A stretch of 64,000 bases of DNA from Clostridium aciditolerans (lineage in GTDB: Bacteria > Bacillota > Clostridia > Clostridiales > Clostridiaceae). The translations under genes and the position numbers were made by a program. The notes under the pieces were generated by a model. That model had not been told where the DNA came from, ran no database searches, and saw only the letters and a program-made list of their open reading frames with translations. The DNA lies in NCBI RefSeq assembly GCF_016316925.1, contig NZ_JAEEGB010000026.1:233598-297597 (forward strand), written 5' to 3'. Below, in pieces: positions 19,088 to 27,860 of the stretch (positions are counted from its first letter, which is position 1; every line of letters starts with the position of its first letter).

Positions 19088-19918
19088 TTATTTTAATTCA
19101 TATCTTATTTTTTTTATTATCATATCATCAGAAATGCTAAACATATTATCTATAAGCTCAGTTCTGAAACTTCCAGTACCCTTAACATACTGAGAAAGTT
19201 CACCACATATTCCCATAAGAGCTATTGCAAGAACAGTACCTTCCAGTATACTCTTTGATGAAATATAGCTTGCTATAAGGGCAGTAAGCATACATCCTGT
19301 TCCTGTTACCATTGAAAGCATTTCGCAGCCATTTGTTATTAAATATGTATGGGTACCATTTGTTATTATATCTACCACCCCTGTTACTGCAATAACAGAA
19401 CCTGTTTGCAGCGACAGCACCTTTAGCATTTCTATATTTTCATCAAAATTTTCCTCTGTTACAACATCACATGTTCCAACATCGATTCCTTTTGCACTGC
19501 TTTTTATACCGCAGATTGCTTTTATTTCAGACATATTACCCTTAATAACACTTGGGCGACACTCTGAAATAAATTTCTTTGCATAATCCAAGCGAAGCTT
19601 ACTGCAGCCCACACCTACAAGGTCAATTACTTGTGGAATTTTCTTCTCAAGGGCTGTTTTACCTGAAATTAGCATAGACTCCATTCTGATATCCGTTATA
19701 TTCCCAAGGTTAACCCCAAGGGATTCAGAGACAGAGGTAATTTCAGCAACCTCTAAAGGATGTTCGGCCATGATGGGTTTTGCACCAACAGCGAGTACCA
19801 TATTTGCACAATCATTTATTGAAATTGGATTTGTGATGCAGTGTATAAGGGGTTTCTTTGATTTAACACTCTGTCTTATTTGCAATAGGTTGTCTATTGT
19901 TACTTCTTGGTTTATCAT
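19088..19918 (-). CDS. thiM: Hydroxyethylthiazole kinase
   Basis: About 276 residues from the ATG at 19918. Phosphorylates 4-methyl-5-(2-hydroxyethyl)thiazole for thiamine salvage. Family motifs: PLIHCITNPISINDCAN near 24, VGAKPIMAEHP near 43, IKGNMSEI near 138, and the anion-hole/ATP loop VTGTGCMLTALI near 207. The gene start overlaps the 3' end of thiW by 56 bp; the possible SD is TTTGGGGG inside thiW. Expected to be translationally coupled and controlled by the TPP riboswitch upstream of thiW. Confidence 0.9.
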   Translation of the reverse strand: MINQEVTIDNLLQIRQSVKSKKPLIHCITNPISINDCANMVLAVGAKPIMAEHPLEVAEITSVSESLGVNLGNITDIRMESMLISGKTALEKKIPQVIDLVGVGCSKLRLDYAKKFISECRPSVIKGNMSEIKAICGIKSSAKGIDVGTCDVVTEENFDENIEMLKVLSLQTGSVIAVTGVVDIITNGTHTYLITNGCEMLSMVTGTGCMLTALIASYISSKSILEGTVLAIALMGICGELSQYVKGTGSFRTELIDNMFSISDDMIIKKIRYELK

Positions 19919-20432
19919 AAACTTGCGCCCCCAAACGTCTCTGAATTTTTGCAAGCATGCCTGTTCTGCTTAATGCCCCTAGGAAAACAAATGCAATTGT
20001 TCCCCCAATAAGTGTGGCCATAATAAATGAAGGAACATAGAACATCCATGTAAGGCCTGTTCTGCCCCAAATAAGAGTCATAACAGGATACGAAACTATA
20101 GCTCCTATAATGCCAGTTCCTATAACTTCACCTATAACCGCAAAAATCAAATTACCTTTAGATGCTCTATACAGAATTCCAGATAAAGCAGCTCCAAAAA
20201 CTGCACCAGTTAAAGCTAATGGTGGAATTCCCATAAGAGCCATTCTTATCACACCAATTAGTGTAGCACAGAGCAGTGAATACCAAGGTCCAAGAATAAC
20301 AGAACATACGATGTTAATAAAATGGGCCATAGGACACATTCCTTCAACACGAAGAATTGGTGAAATTACAACTCCCATTGCTACCATCATTGCAAGCATA
20401 AGTTTTTTTAATAATTTTGAGTTTCTTTCCAT
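19863..20432 (-). CDS. thiW: ECF transporter S component for thiazole
   Basis: About 189 residues from the ATG at 20432, preceded by AAGGAGG; the 20-codon upstream extension is not needed. Multi-span membrane protein with VGVVISPILRVEGMCPMAHF near 18 and the conserved GPWYSLLCATLIGVIRMAL. ThiW is the substrate-binding subunit for thiazole precursor uptake with the shared ECF module (not in this window). The last 18 codons overlap thiM in another frame. Confidence 0.85.
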   Translation of the reverse strand: MERNSKLLKKLMLAMMVAMGVVISPILRVEGMCPMAHFINIVCSVILGPWYSLLCATLIGVIRMALMGIPPLALTGAVFGAALSGILYRASKGNLIFAVIGEVIGTGIIGAIVSYPVMTLIWGRTGLTWMFYVPSFIMATLIGGTIAFVFLGALSRTGMLAKIQRRLGAQVYDKPRSNNRQPIANKTEC

Positions 20433-20453
20433 AATAAAAACCTCCTTAATAAT

Positions 20454-20487
20454 ATTTATTTCCCAAAATGTCATATAGGAAATAAAT
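20454..20487 (-). promoter_or_regulatory. thiW: Hairpin abutting the thiW ribosome binding site
   Basis: Minus-strand strand B (20470-20487) contains ATTTATTTCC (20478-20487), which pairs with strand C, GGAAATAAAT (20454-20463), nine bases before the AAGGAGG of thiW. Strand B also pairs perfectly over 14 bp with strand A (20527-20540), which lies in the second aptamer-like element. Mutually exclusive pairing is typical of an expression platform. Confidence 0.55.
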
Positions 20488-20514
20488 GCCACTAACGAGG
20501 CATAATTTTAGCGT

Positions 20515-20614
20515 AACTAAATAGCAATTTCCTATATGACGTAATTCATACCGGTCGGTCGAAGCTCAAAAGCTTCCTCTCACCTTGAAACACAAGTTCC
20601 CTCGCTATTTAGTT
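20515..20614 (-). ncRNA. Second, atypical TPP-riboswitch-like element
   Basis: Closed by an 11-bp perfect P1 (20515-20525 with 20604-20614). The 5' half looks like a TPP aptamer: GAGGG, a P3 hairpin (CTTG/CAAG), GTGAGA in place of CTGAGA, a P3a stem GGAAGC...GCTTC and GACC. The 3' half (GACCGGTATGAATTACG then AGGA) does not fit the conserved pyrophosphate-sensing arm. A GC-rich hairpin at about 20627-20657 precedes it. It may be a diverged TPP aptamer or a variant with another ligand. Confidence 0.55.
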
Positions 20615-20676
20615 GTATTTTTGCCATAAAGCGCAGGGCGCTCCCCCTCCGCTTACCAAAGATATAATCTTTGAAG

Positions 20677-20712
20677 CATAAAAAATGGAACATACCTAAT
20701 AAGGCATATCCC
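20677..20712 (-). terminator. Riboswitch-controlled terminator
   Basis: Ten-bp stem (GGGATATGCC with GGTATGTTCC, some wobbles), 6-nt loop, then ATTTTTTATG on the minus strand. It lies 36 bp after the TPP aptamer, so TPP binding would end transcription before thiW. Confidence 0.7.
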
Positions 20713-20747
20713 ATTTATACTCATAAAAATATACGAAAATAGTATAA

Positions 20748-20841
20748 CTAAAATATCTCCTTACGTCGGCATTACCCGAATCAAGTTATGGGTCGAAGTG
20801 TAAACTTCCTCTCAGCCTGCTGTGCAAGCTCCCCTTTTTAG
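20748..20841 (-). ncRNA. TPP riboswitch (thi box)
   Basis: Minus-strand sequence contains GGGGAGC, GCTGAGAGGAAG, GACCCATAACTTGAT, CGGGTAATGCC and CGTAAGGAG in the canonical order, closed by P1 CTAAAA/TTTTAG. Upstream of thiW-thiM, with promoter and terminator in the expected places. Confidence 0.92.
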
Positions 20842-20845
20842 GAAA

Positions 20846-20874
20846 ATTATATCATATACTTTTCTTAAATTCAA
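20846..20874 (-). promoter_or_regulatory. Promoter of the thi leader
   Basis: Minus-strand TTGAAT (20869-20874), 17-bp spacer, TATAAT (20846-20851); transcription would start just before the riboswitch P1. Confidence 0.75.
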
Positions 20875-20944
20875 CATATCGTTCTAAGAAGTTTATTTTA
20901 TGTTTACACAAAGAAGTCAATGACTCGAGAGTTCTTAGTTGACC

Positions 20945-22180
20945 TTAATTAAAAGCTTTTAAAACCAATGATGCATTATGACCTCCAAACCCAAAAGAAT
21001 TCGTTAAAGCATACGTGAAGTCTTTATTTTTACCTTCATTAGGTACATAATATAAGTCACATTCTGGGTCTGGAGTTTTATAATTTATTGTTGGTGGTAA
21101 AAAGCTCTCTTTAATTGCAAGTGCTGTTATAATAGCTTCAATAGCTCCGGACGCTCCTAGAAGGTGGCCTGTCATAGATTTTGTTGAACTAATAGCAAGT
21201 TCATAGGCATGCTTACCAAAGACAGTCTTCACAGCAATAGTTTCATTTTTATCATTTGGTTTTGTAGAAGTTCCGTGTGCATTTATATATCCAATATCAC
21301 AAGGCTTTATACCAGCATCTTCAATTGCAAGCTTCATACATCTTGCAGCACCTTCTCCATTTTCCGCTGGTGCAGTTATATGATATGCATCATTAGTACA
21401 ACCATAACCAACTATTTCAGCAATAATATTTGCTCCTCTTTTTAAGGCGTGTTCAAGCTCTTCAAGTATAAGCACACCGGAACCTTCTCCTAGTATAAAT
21501 CCGTTCCTTTCTAAGTCAAAGGGTCTGCAAGCTGTGGTAGGATCGGGATTTGTTGTCATAGCCTTACTAGCACAAAAACCTGCTACGGTTAGCCCTGTAA
21601 TAGGTGCCTCTGCTCCTCCAGCAACCATTACGTCTGCATCATTTCTTTGTATTGCCTTAAAGGAATCCCCAATAGAATTAGTAGAAGATGCACAAGCTGT
21701 AACAGAACACTCGTTAAAGCCTCTAAGTCCGTACTTTATAGCTATAAGTCCTGAAGCAATATTCGGTATCATCATTGGCACCAAAAAAGGACTCACTCTG
21801 CGATGACCTTTTTCAATAAACTCACTGTGTTGAGCCAGCGTAGTCTCGATTCCCCCTATGCCCGTTCCTATTATTATACCTACACGATCCTTATTTGCTT
21901 TATCTAAATCAAGCTTTGAATCTTCAATTGCCATCTGTGCAGATGCTAAAGCAAACTGCGCAAATCTATCCATTCTTCTTATTTCCTTTTTCTCAATAAA
22001 ATCACCTGGATCGAAGTCCTTTATTTCAGCTCCAACCTTAGCTGGCAAATCAGAAACATCAATTCTTTCAATTGCGCTAATCCCACATTTTCCAGCTTTA
22101 ATTGACTGCCAAAGATTATAAGCTCCTATTCCAAGTGATGAGACTGCCCCCATCCCTGTAATAACTACTCTTCTGTCCAT
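20945..22180 (-). CDS. fabF: Beta-ketoacyl-ACP synthase II
   Basis: 411 residues from the ATG at 22180, which has GGAGG eight bases upstream. Condensing enzyme of fatty acid elongation. The Cys-His-His triad is visible: Cys163 in VTACASS, NAHGTST near 302 and [10 protein letters not shown] near 338. Length is normal for FabF. It stands alone rather than in a fab operon, so it may be an accessory copy. Confidence 0.93.
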   Translation of the reverse strand: MDRRVVITGMGAVSSLGIGAYNLWQSIKAGKCGISAIERIDVSDLPAKVGAEIKDFDPGDFIEKKEIRRMDRFAQFALASAQMAIEDSKLDLDKANKDRVGIIIGTGIGGIETTLAQHSEFIEKGHRRVSPFLVPMMIPNIASGLIAIKYGLRGFNECSVTACASSTNSIGDSFKAIQRNDADVMVAGGAEAPITGLTVAGFCASKAMTTNPDPTTACRPFDLERNGFILGEGSGVLILEELEHALKRGANIIAEIVGYGCTNDAYHITAPAENGEGAARCMKLAIEDAGIKPCDIGYINAHGTSTKPNDKNETIAVKTVFGKHAYELAISSTKSMTGHLLGASGAIEAIITALAIKESFLPPTINYKTPDPECDLYYVPNEGKNKDFTYALTNSFGFGGHNASLVLKAFN

Positions 22181-22376
22181 ATAAAAAACCTCCAAACTTT
22201 AGAAAACATAAGCTTTTCTAATTTACATAGTATTTACTTTATTTCTTTTAATAGATATAATAAATTGAAATGATTAAATATCGCCTTTGAATATAATTGT
22301 AATAGAATATATTAATTAAAATGAACAGATATTGCTTTTAATTAAATAACTATTAATAAGAAAAGGTGTTTAAAAT

Positions 22377-23258
22377 ATGAAAGACTTAAAAGAAGCTATC
22401 ATTACATCTATAGATTACATTGAGAATAATCTATACAATAAGATTTCTTTGGATGATATATCCTTACATACTGGAATATCAAAATATTATCTACATAGAT
22501 CCTTTAAATCTTTAACAGGAGAGTCTATTATTGAATATGCTCAATCACGAAAATTAACCTCAAGCATTAATGAACTCATTAATACTAATATGAGGGTTAT
22601 AGATATTGCTTTAAATTACGGCTTTGACTATGAACAATCCTATATAAGAGCTTTTAAAAAGAACTTTGGGTCCACCCCGCTAAAAGTAAGGTCAGATCAA
22701 ACTTCGTTAAGTTTAATAATTAAAGAGAAAATCAATCCTAATGATATTTTATCACTCGGAAATTCAATTACTTATAAGCCACATTTTGTATTTAAACAAA
22801 AATTCAATTTAATTGGAATTAAGCATAAGATATTAAGCAAGTCCGGTGATAAAACTGCAAATGCATACGGAAGGGATTTCTTTTATAATCATAAAGATAA
22901 AATACATGATATCATAAATCCACAAGTGTATTTTGGATACACGGACTGGAGTAGTAATGGATTTATATATTATATTCCAAGTGTACAGGTACCTGATTTG
23001 ACTAGAATACCAGAAGGAATGGTAGGCATTTCTATACCCACTCATAAATACGTTGTGTTCCGTTTTGTTGGTTTCTTTAGTCCCGATGATATTAATGGTA
23101 GACATGTTGGACGACTATTAGTACAATTATACTCTAAATGGATTTTTAAATCAGGTTATAAATTTGCTGATACCTTTAGGTTTGAATATATAGATTCATC
23201 TATGTCAAAGGATAACTACTGTGAATTATATGTATATCAGCCAATAGAGGATATCTAA
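22377..23258 (+). CDS. AraC-family regulator with effector-binding domain
   Basis: 293 residues. Residues 5-105 carry the two AraC helix-turn-helix units (ISLDDISLHTGISKYYLHR; VIDIALNYGFDYEQSYIRAF). The C-terminal 170 residues resemble the GyrI-like effector-binding fold (VGISIPTHKYVVFRFVG; ELYVYQPI). AAGGTG site. No obvious target gene follows; 0.78 kb of non-coding DNA lies downstream. Confidence 0.85.
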   Translation: MKDLKEAIITSIDYIENNLYNKISLDDISLHTGISKYYLHRSFKSLTGESIIEYAQSRKLTSSINELINTNMRVIDIALNYGFDYEQSYIRAFKKNFGSTPLKVRSDQTSLSLIIKEKINPNDILSLGNSITYKPHFVFKQKFNLIGIKHKILSKSGDKTANAYGRDFFYNHKDKIHDIINPQVYFGYTDWSSNGFIYYIPSVQVPDLTRIPEGMVGISIPTHKYVVFRFVGFFSPDDINGRHVGRLLVQLYSKWIFKSGYKFADTFRFEYIDSSMSKDNYCELYVYQPIEDI

Positions 23259-23463
23259 AGCTTATAAAAATCGAGAAAGCTTCAACTTTACAAAAGGGTA
23301 TTTGTATTTTTAAGTAAATTGCTCAAATAATTTGAGTTATATCTAAAATTAGAGGCCATAGAATTTATTGTGCAATTAACATAATTATTTTCTATATATT
23401 GACTATTTGCGTGAGCACATAAAGCAATGGAAATGCTAAACAATATGTTGATCAAAGCAAAAC

Positions 23464-23508
23464 AGAAACCAGATTACCTATAATACTAATTTAGGTACTC
23501 TGGTTTCT
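23464..23508. terminator. Bidirectional hairpin terminator, repeat copy A
   Basis: Two 15-nt arms (AGAAACCAGATTACC / GGTACTCTGGTTTCT) around the 15-nt loop TATAATACTAATTTA. The loop is identical to that of the hairpin at 32239-32283 and arm differences are compensatory. Ends both the AraC gene and the candidate RNA from the opposite side. Confidence 0.7.
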
Positions 23509-24012
23509 ATCCTTTTACAAAACTATTTTTCAAATAATAATCACCTTAAACACTTTTCCTAAATGTGACATCTAAATCTTTCAATTTAACTTGATTAATT
23601 AACTTTGTAACTCAATCCTCACTATAGTAAGAAAAATTTCTATAATTATTCATACTTAATTCTTATTGGTTTAAATTTAAAACTTACTGACTATTTTCAT
23701 ACTCTTTCTAACTTGAATCCTTTAAACTAAACTTATTAAACTTAGAATAACTATTGAACATTTAAATAAACAAAGGACATATAATTTTAATCTAAACTAA
23801 GAACTAAAATTACTGAGTCAAAATTTTTTCAAAAATAAATTTAATTTGAGATCTTGACTTAAAAATTAACTTAATCACACATTTGGGTTACCTACTGTTT
23901 TGGTGGACTCACCTCTCTTCTTTTATATTTACTTTCAGTTTAAAAATAGCTACTTTAAAAACTAAAAGTATGTTTTCGGTTAATATTTTTTAATAACTAA
24001 TTTAGTTATCTT
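23464..24012 (-). ncRNA. Candidate non-coding RNA, about 550 nt
   Basis: A consensus promoter (24019-24047) fires into this region, and the hairpin at 23464-23508 closes it. No ORF above about 15 codons has an SD. Structure is visible: an 8-bp palindrome ATAACTAAATTAGTTAT at the 5' end, a stem ACTTTTAGTTT / AAACTGAAAGT, and a G+C island around 23885-23925 with GGTGAGTCCACC (23902-23913). The loop part TGAGTC can pair with GACTCA at 23814-23819. I cannot name an RNA family. Confidence 0.5.
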
Positions 24013-24018
24013 GATATT

Positions 24019-24047
24019 ATTATAATTCCACGTATCTAAATTGTCAA
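24019..24047 (-). promoter_or_regulatory. Perfect consensus sigma-A promoter
   Basis: Minus-strand TTGACA (24042-24047), exactly 17 bp, TATAAT (24019-24024). The -35 lies in the last codons of the pseudouridine synthase gene. No protein-coding gene follows. Confidence 0.8.
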
Positions 24048-24860
24048 TATATTTCGAATATTTATTTTTACTTGGTCACATTCTCCCAATAGCTTTTGAA
24101 TTTCCATTTCTGTCAAGAATCGATACTGACCTTTTTCCAATGATTCGTCTAACATCAATTCACCAATGGAAACCCTCTTTAAATACACCACATAACAACC
24201 TACTGCCTTTAACATACGCTTCACTTGGTGCTTACGTCCTTCTGAAATAGTAAGATACCCAGAAACAACGGGCTGGTTATAATGCTTTGAATCTATATTA
24301 TATAGAGTATCTATAGGAATTTCATGTTTAAAGTCTTTATACATCCCACATTTTTGCACTTCTATTTTTGCAGGTTTCGTTAGTATTTCACCTTTTCCAA
24401 TGTAAATTCCTTGCTCTAATTGCTTCCTATCTTCCTCCTCTAAAGAACCCAAAGCCCAGAAAAAATAAGTTTTTTCAACATGTTTTTGTGGGTACATCAA
24501 TTGATGTTCAAATTCACCATCGTTGGTAAGTAACAATAATCCTTCTGTATCCTTGTCTAATCTTCCAACATGGAATACTCCATTCATGTTAACATTATCA
24601 AAAAAATCAAATACTGTTTTATTAACTGTATCCTTTCTCGCAGTAATACAGCCAGCAGGTTTATTAAACATATAATATACTTTTCCAGTATAAGCAACTA
24701 CTTTATCAAGATACTCAATGATATCAGAACTCTCTTTAATTTCTATTGCAGGCTCTGTTATCACCTCTCCATTTACCTTAACCATACCTTCTTTAATATA
24801 AGTCCTAACAATTTTCCTCCTCCCAATGGATGATTCTGCTAAAAATTTATCTAATCTCAT
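24036..24860 (-). CDS. RsuA/RluB-family pseudouridine synthase
   Basis: 274 residues. An N-terminal S4 RNA-binding domain (MRLDKFLAESSIGRRK) is followed by the pseudouridine synthase core: VYYMFNKPAGCITA near 62 and the catalytic-Asp motif GRLDKDTEGLLLLTNDG near 98, then GRKHQVKRML near 208. RsuA subfamily length. It modifies rRNA, but 16S (RsuA) and 23S (RluB/E/F) targets cannot be separated from motifs. The 3' end contains the promoter of the candidate RNA. Confidence 0.88.
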   Translation of the reverse strand: MRLDKFLAESSIGRRKIVRTYIKEGMVKVNGEVITEPAIEIKESSDIIEYLDKVVAYTGKVYYMFNKPAGCITARKDTVNKTVFDFFDNVNMNGVFHVGRLDKDTEGLLLLTNDGEFEHQLMYPQKHVEKTYFFWALGSLEEEDRKQLEQGIYIGKGEILTKPAKIEVQKCGMYKDFKHEIPIDTLYNIDSKHYNQPVVSGYLTISEGRKHQVKRMLKAVGCYVVYLKRVSIGELMLDESLEKGQYRFLTEMEIQKLLGECDQVKINIRNILTI

Positions 24861-24888
24861 ATTTTATTACTTCTCTTTCTTTCAAAAA

Positions 24889-27420
24889 TCAATGAATCTT
24901 GCCTAAAAAATTATCATGATATATTTTTTCTGCTTCCTCAACCTCTAATGGTTTACTAAAAAGATATCCCTGAATGTAGTTGCAGCCCGCTACTTTCAAA
25001 CGTTTATATTGTGCTACATCTTCTATGCCTTCTGCTACTACTTCTAGATTTAAGCTGTTGGCAAGAGAAACTAAACTGCCCATTACTTTTATGTTTTCTA
25101 ATTCTAAAAACTTGTCGTTTAAAGACTTATCTAACTTTATTTTATCTACTGGTAAAAAGGTTAAATAACTGAGGGAGGAGTAGCCTGTACCAAAATCATC
25201 TAGTGCAATTTTTACCCCTAATGCCTTTAATTGATTAACAAATACTATGGTTTCTTCTTTTTTTTCTAAAAATATACTTTCCGTAATTTCTATATCTATA
25301 TACTTAGCTTCTACCTTCGCTTCTTTTAATGTATTTTCTAGAAACTCTATATAATTTAAGTCATTTAATTGTTTTGCAGAAAAATTAATGGCAATAGGCT
25401 TTATATCTAACCCCTTCTTTTTCCATATGCTTATTTGATTGATTGCCTCCTTCGTTACCCATCTTCCAATTTCTATAATTATCCCCATTTCTTCTGCTAC
25501 TGGTATAAACTGCCCTGGGGATATAGAACTATTTTTTAGTCTTAAAAGAGCTTCGAAGCCAACAACTTTTCCTGTAAATGTACATACTTGTGGCTGATAT
25601 AATAGTTTCAATTCATCTTTTTTTATAGCCTCTCTTAAAATTCTTTCTACTTTAAGCTTTTCCCGTAATTTTTCTGTCATTGTTTCATTAAAAAACATAT
25701 AGTTATTTTTTCCTGCATTCTTTACTTTATACATAGCCATATCCGCATTCATAAGCAATTGAGTAACTTCACGGCTATCAAAAGGATATAGAGTAATCCC
25801 CATACTACAGCTTATATAGATTTCCTCCCCTTCAATTATTAGCTTATTTTTAAATATATTTGTTATCTGTTTAGCATAATTTTCAATTTCAGCAACATCA
25901 TTTTCGCCTTCGATTAAAACAAAAAATTCATCTCCACCAAATCTTGATACAAACATTTTTTCATTTTTGATATTTTCAAGCTCCTCTGCCACTTTTTTTA
26001 ATACTTTATCGCCATAGCTATGACCTAGAGTATCATTAATTCCTTTGAAGTTATCAAGATCTAACAGCATCACCGCACCAGATTTATCTTTACTTATCTC
26101 TTCTTCTAGTTTTTTTATGAATTTTCTTCGATTCGGTAGGTCTGTTAAAGAATCATGGTAAGCAATGTGCTCCAATTTTTCCTTTAAACCTTCTAATTTT
26201 TCTGTATAGCTTTGTATCTCATCGTATTGAGCTCTCAGCTCTTCATCTGATGCTGCTAATTGCTGATAGGTTGCTGATATTTCTTCGTTTGAGGCCTCCA
26301 ATTCTTCTTGATGTTCTTTTAGTTGATAAAAATAACTAGATGTCTTATCCAATATGCCGTTTATGGAGGAAGCTATTCCGAAAAAAGTATCATCTTCTAC
26401 TAAAGGTAGTCTATATTTTATATTTTTTTCTATATCAATTTGATTAATATATTGATCTAATCGCTTTGCTGGCTTTATAATATTTTTATTTTTAACCCAT
26501 AAAAGCATCAAAATCATAATAATAGCTATAATAGAACATTTTATAAAAAGCATAGAAATGGAGTAATAAACTTTTTCCGTAGAAAGGCTTAGTACAAGAA
26601 CGTTACTGATTTCTCCATTCTGAGCCACAGGAACATATATTGTTAATGCCTTTGTATCTACTTTTTCGTAATAGGAGTCTTTCGTAGGGATCTTCCCCTC
26701 TAATGCCTCTTGCATTTCTTTTTCTTTATTCTTATCATATATAATGCCTACATCTTTTATATTTGAATCTGCAATAGTTTTTAAATTTTTGTCAACACAA
26801 AACACATGAACAACATTTTCTTCTTGAGCCAATTTTTCAACTAAAGCTTGGCTATTAAATTTACGTGTGAGGCTTTCCACTTCATTGGCTCTTATACCTA
26901 TTTGGATAAAACTCCCATCAGCATTTCTTAAGTATCCATACTTATTATAATTATCTGATTCTGTATCCTTTCTTATTCCTTCCATCAATTCATTTTTCCC
27001 ACTTATTCTAAAGTTTTCTACAGGATGGCCTTTTAATGCTTTCCAACCTAAATAGGCATCAATATTTGAATAAATAATCATACCTTCTGGGGAATACCAG
27101 TATATTTCATCTACTCCTAGATCCTTTGCGATTTTTTTCAATAAATCATTACTTAAATTTTTTTGATCCATCATTGCAACTTTTCCAACTACTCTAATTT
27201 TTTCTTCTATCATTTTATTAATAATTTCTAATGAAATAGCATTTTCCTCCACCTGTAGAATAGCTTGCTTAGCAAGGCTTACTCCATTTTGTTTCATCTG
27301 TTCTAACATCAAATTTTTACTTTTATAATAACTGATTGTACTTATTGTAAGGATGGCGAGCAATCCAATGACCAATGGCATATAAATTAATTTATATTTA
27401 TTTACTACAGTATTTTTCAT
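24889..27420 (-). CDS. Cache-domain diguanylate cyclase/phosphodiesterase
   Basis: 843 residues. N-terminal membrane span (13-32), extracytoplasmic dCache-like sensor (about 40-285), second span (288-308), HAMP-like linker and coiled coil (360-420), GGDEF domain with intact GGDEF at 495-499, then EAL domain with EAL at 623-625 and DDFGTGYSSL at 741-750. No RxxD inhibitory site lies just before GGDEF. Both catalytic motifs look intact, so it could make or degrade c-di-GMP. SD is weak: GGAGGGAG lies more than 20 bases upstream of the ATG. Confidence 0.9.
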   Translation of the reverse strand: MKNTVVNKYKLIYMPLVIGLLAILTISTISYYKSKNLMLEQMKQNGVSLAKQAILQVEENAISLEIINKMIEEKIRVVGKVAMMDQKNLSNDLLKKIAKDLGVDEIYWYSPEGMIIYSNIDAYLGWKALKGHPVENFRISGKNELMEGIRKDTESDNYNKYGYLRNADGSFIQIGIRANEVESLTRKFNSQALVEKLAQEENVVHVFCVDKNLKTIADSNIKDVGIIYDKNKEKEMQEALEGKIPTKDSYYEKVDTKALTIYVPVAQNGEISNVLVLSLSTEKVYYSISMLFIKCSIIAIIMILMLLWVKNKNIIKPAKRLDQYINQIDIEKNIKYRLPLVEDDTFFGIASSINGILDKTSSYFYQLKEHQEELEASNEEISATYQQLAASDEELRAQYDEIQSYTEKLEGLKEKLEHIAYHDSLTDLPNRRKFIKKLEEEISKDKSGAVMLLDLDNFKGINDTLGHSYGDKVLKKVAEELENIKNEKMFVSRFGGDEFFVLIEGENDVAEIENYAKQITNIFKNKLIIEGEEIYISCSMGITLYPFDSREVTQLLMNADMAMYKVKNAGKNNYMFFNETMTEKLREKLKVERILREAIKKDELKLLYQPQVCTFTGKVVGFEALLRLKNSSISPGQFIPVAEEMGIIIEIGRWVTKEAINQISIWKKKGLDIKPIAINFSAKQLNDLNYIEFLENTLKEAKVEAKYIDIEITESIFLEKKEETIVFVNQLKALGVKIALDDFGTGYSSLSYLTFLPVDKIKLDKSLNDKFLELENIKVMGSLVSLANSLNLEVVAEGIEDVAQYKRLKVAGCNYIQGYLFSKPLEVEEAEKIYHDNFLGKIH

Positions 27421-27802
27421 TTGATATTTTGAATTATTTATAGCTTCTCCCTCCTTGACTTCTACTTTTTCTGTACTTTCATCTGACTATAGCTAAAGTG
27501 AAACAAAAGATTTCTGGAACACTTAGACATTCCGCAAAAGCAAGTGCTTTTGTAAGAATCCGGGGACGTATCTACTATTAGAAAGGAATGTGAAAATTCT
27601 TTAGATTGCATAAATGTAATTTCTATATTCACTTTTTCTACACATTTTCCCATAATTTTATTTTATTCTTTATTGAAAATCAATTCAAGAGTTTTTTCGA
27701 CTCCATATAAGAGGACCTTGAGATAATAAAAGGTTAGACTTGAGGATTAGTAGAGTGAATGTATATAAGTTAACTTTCGGACTTATAAGCCTACAATCAA
27801 AA
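27421..27802. other. Intergenic region without a convincing gene
   Basis: About 380 bp between the GGDEF-EAL gene and the secreted repeat protein. A 63-codon minus-strand frame (27462-27653) has no SD and no recognisable family; it contains the inverted repeat CAAAAGCACTTGCTTTTG. I treat it as non-coding or a remnant. Confidence 0.4.
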
Positions 27803-27846
27803 TAAACTCAAAAGAGGGCCTATTAATAAGTCCTCTTTTGAGTTTA
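27803..27846 (-). terminator. Intrinsic terminator
   Basis: Fifteen-bp perfect stem (TAAACTCAAAAGAGG and complement) directly after the secreted repeat protein; T-rich minus-strand tail. Confidence 0.8.
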
Positions 27847-27860
27847 TTACTTATACTAAT

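Noticed and set aside
23464-24012. Short coding frames (9-13 codons) inside the candidate RNA
   Set aside because: None has an SD or continues beyond about 15 codons.
27462-27653. 63-codon minus-strand frame before the GGDEF-EAL gene
   Set aside because: No SD, no family resemblance, Cys/Ser/Phe-rich composition unlike neighbours.
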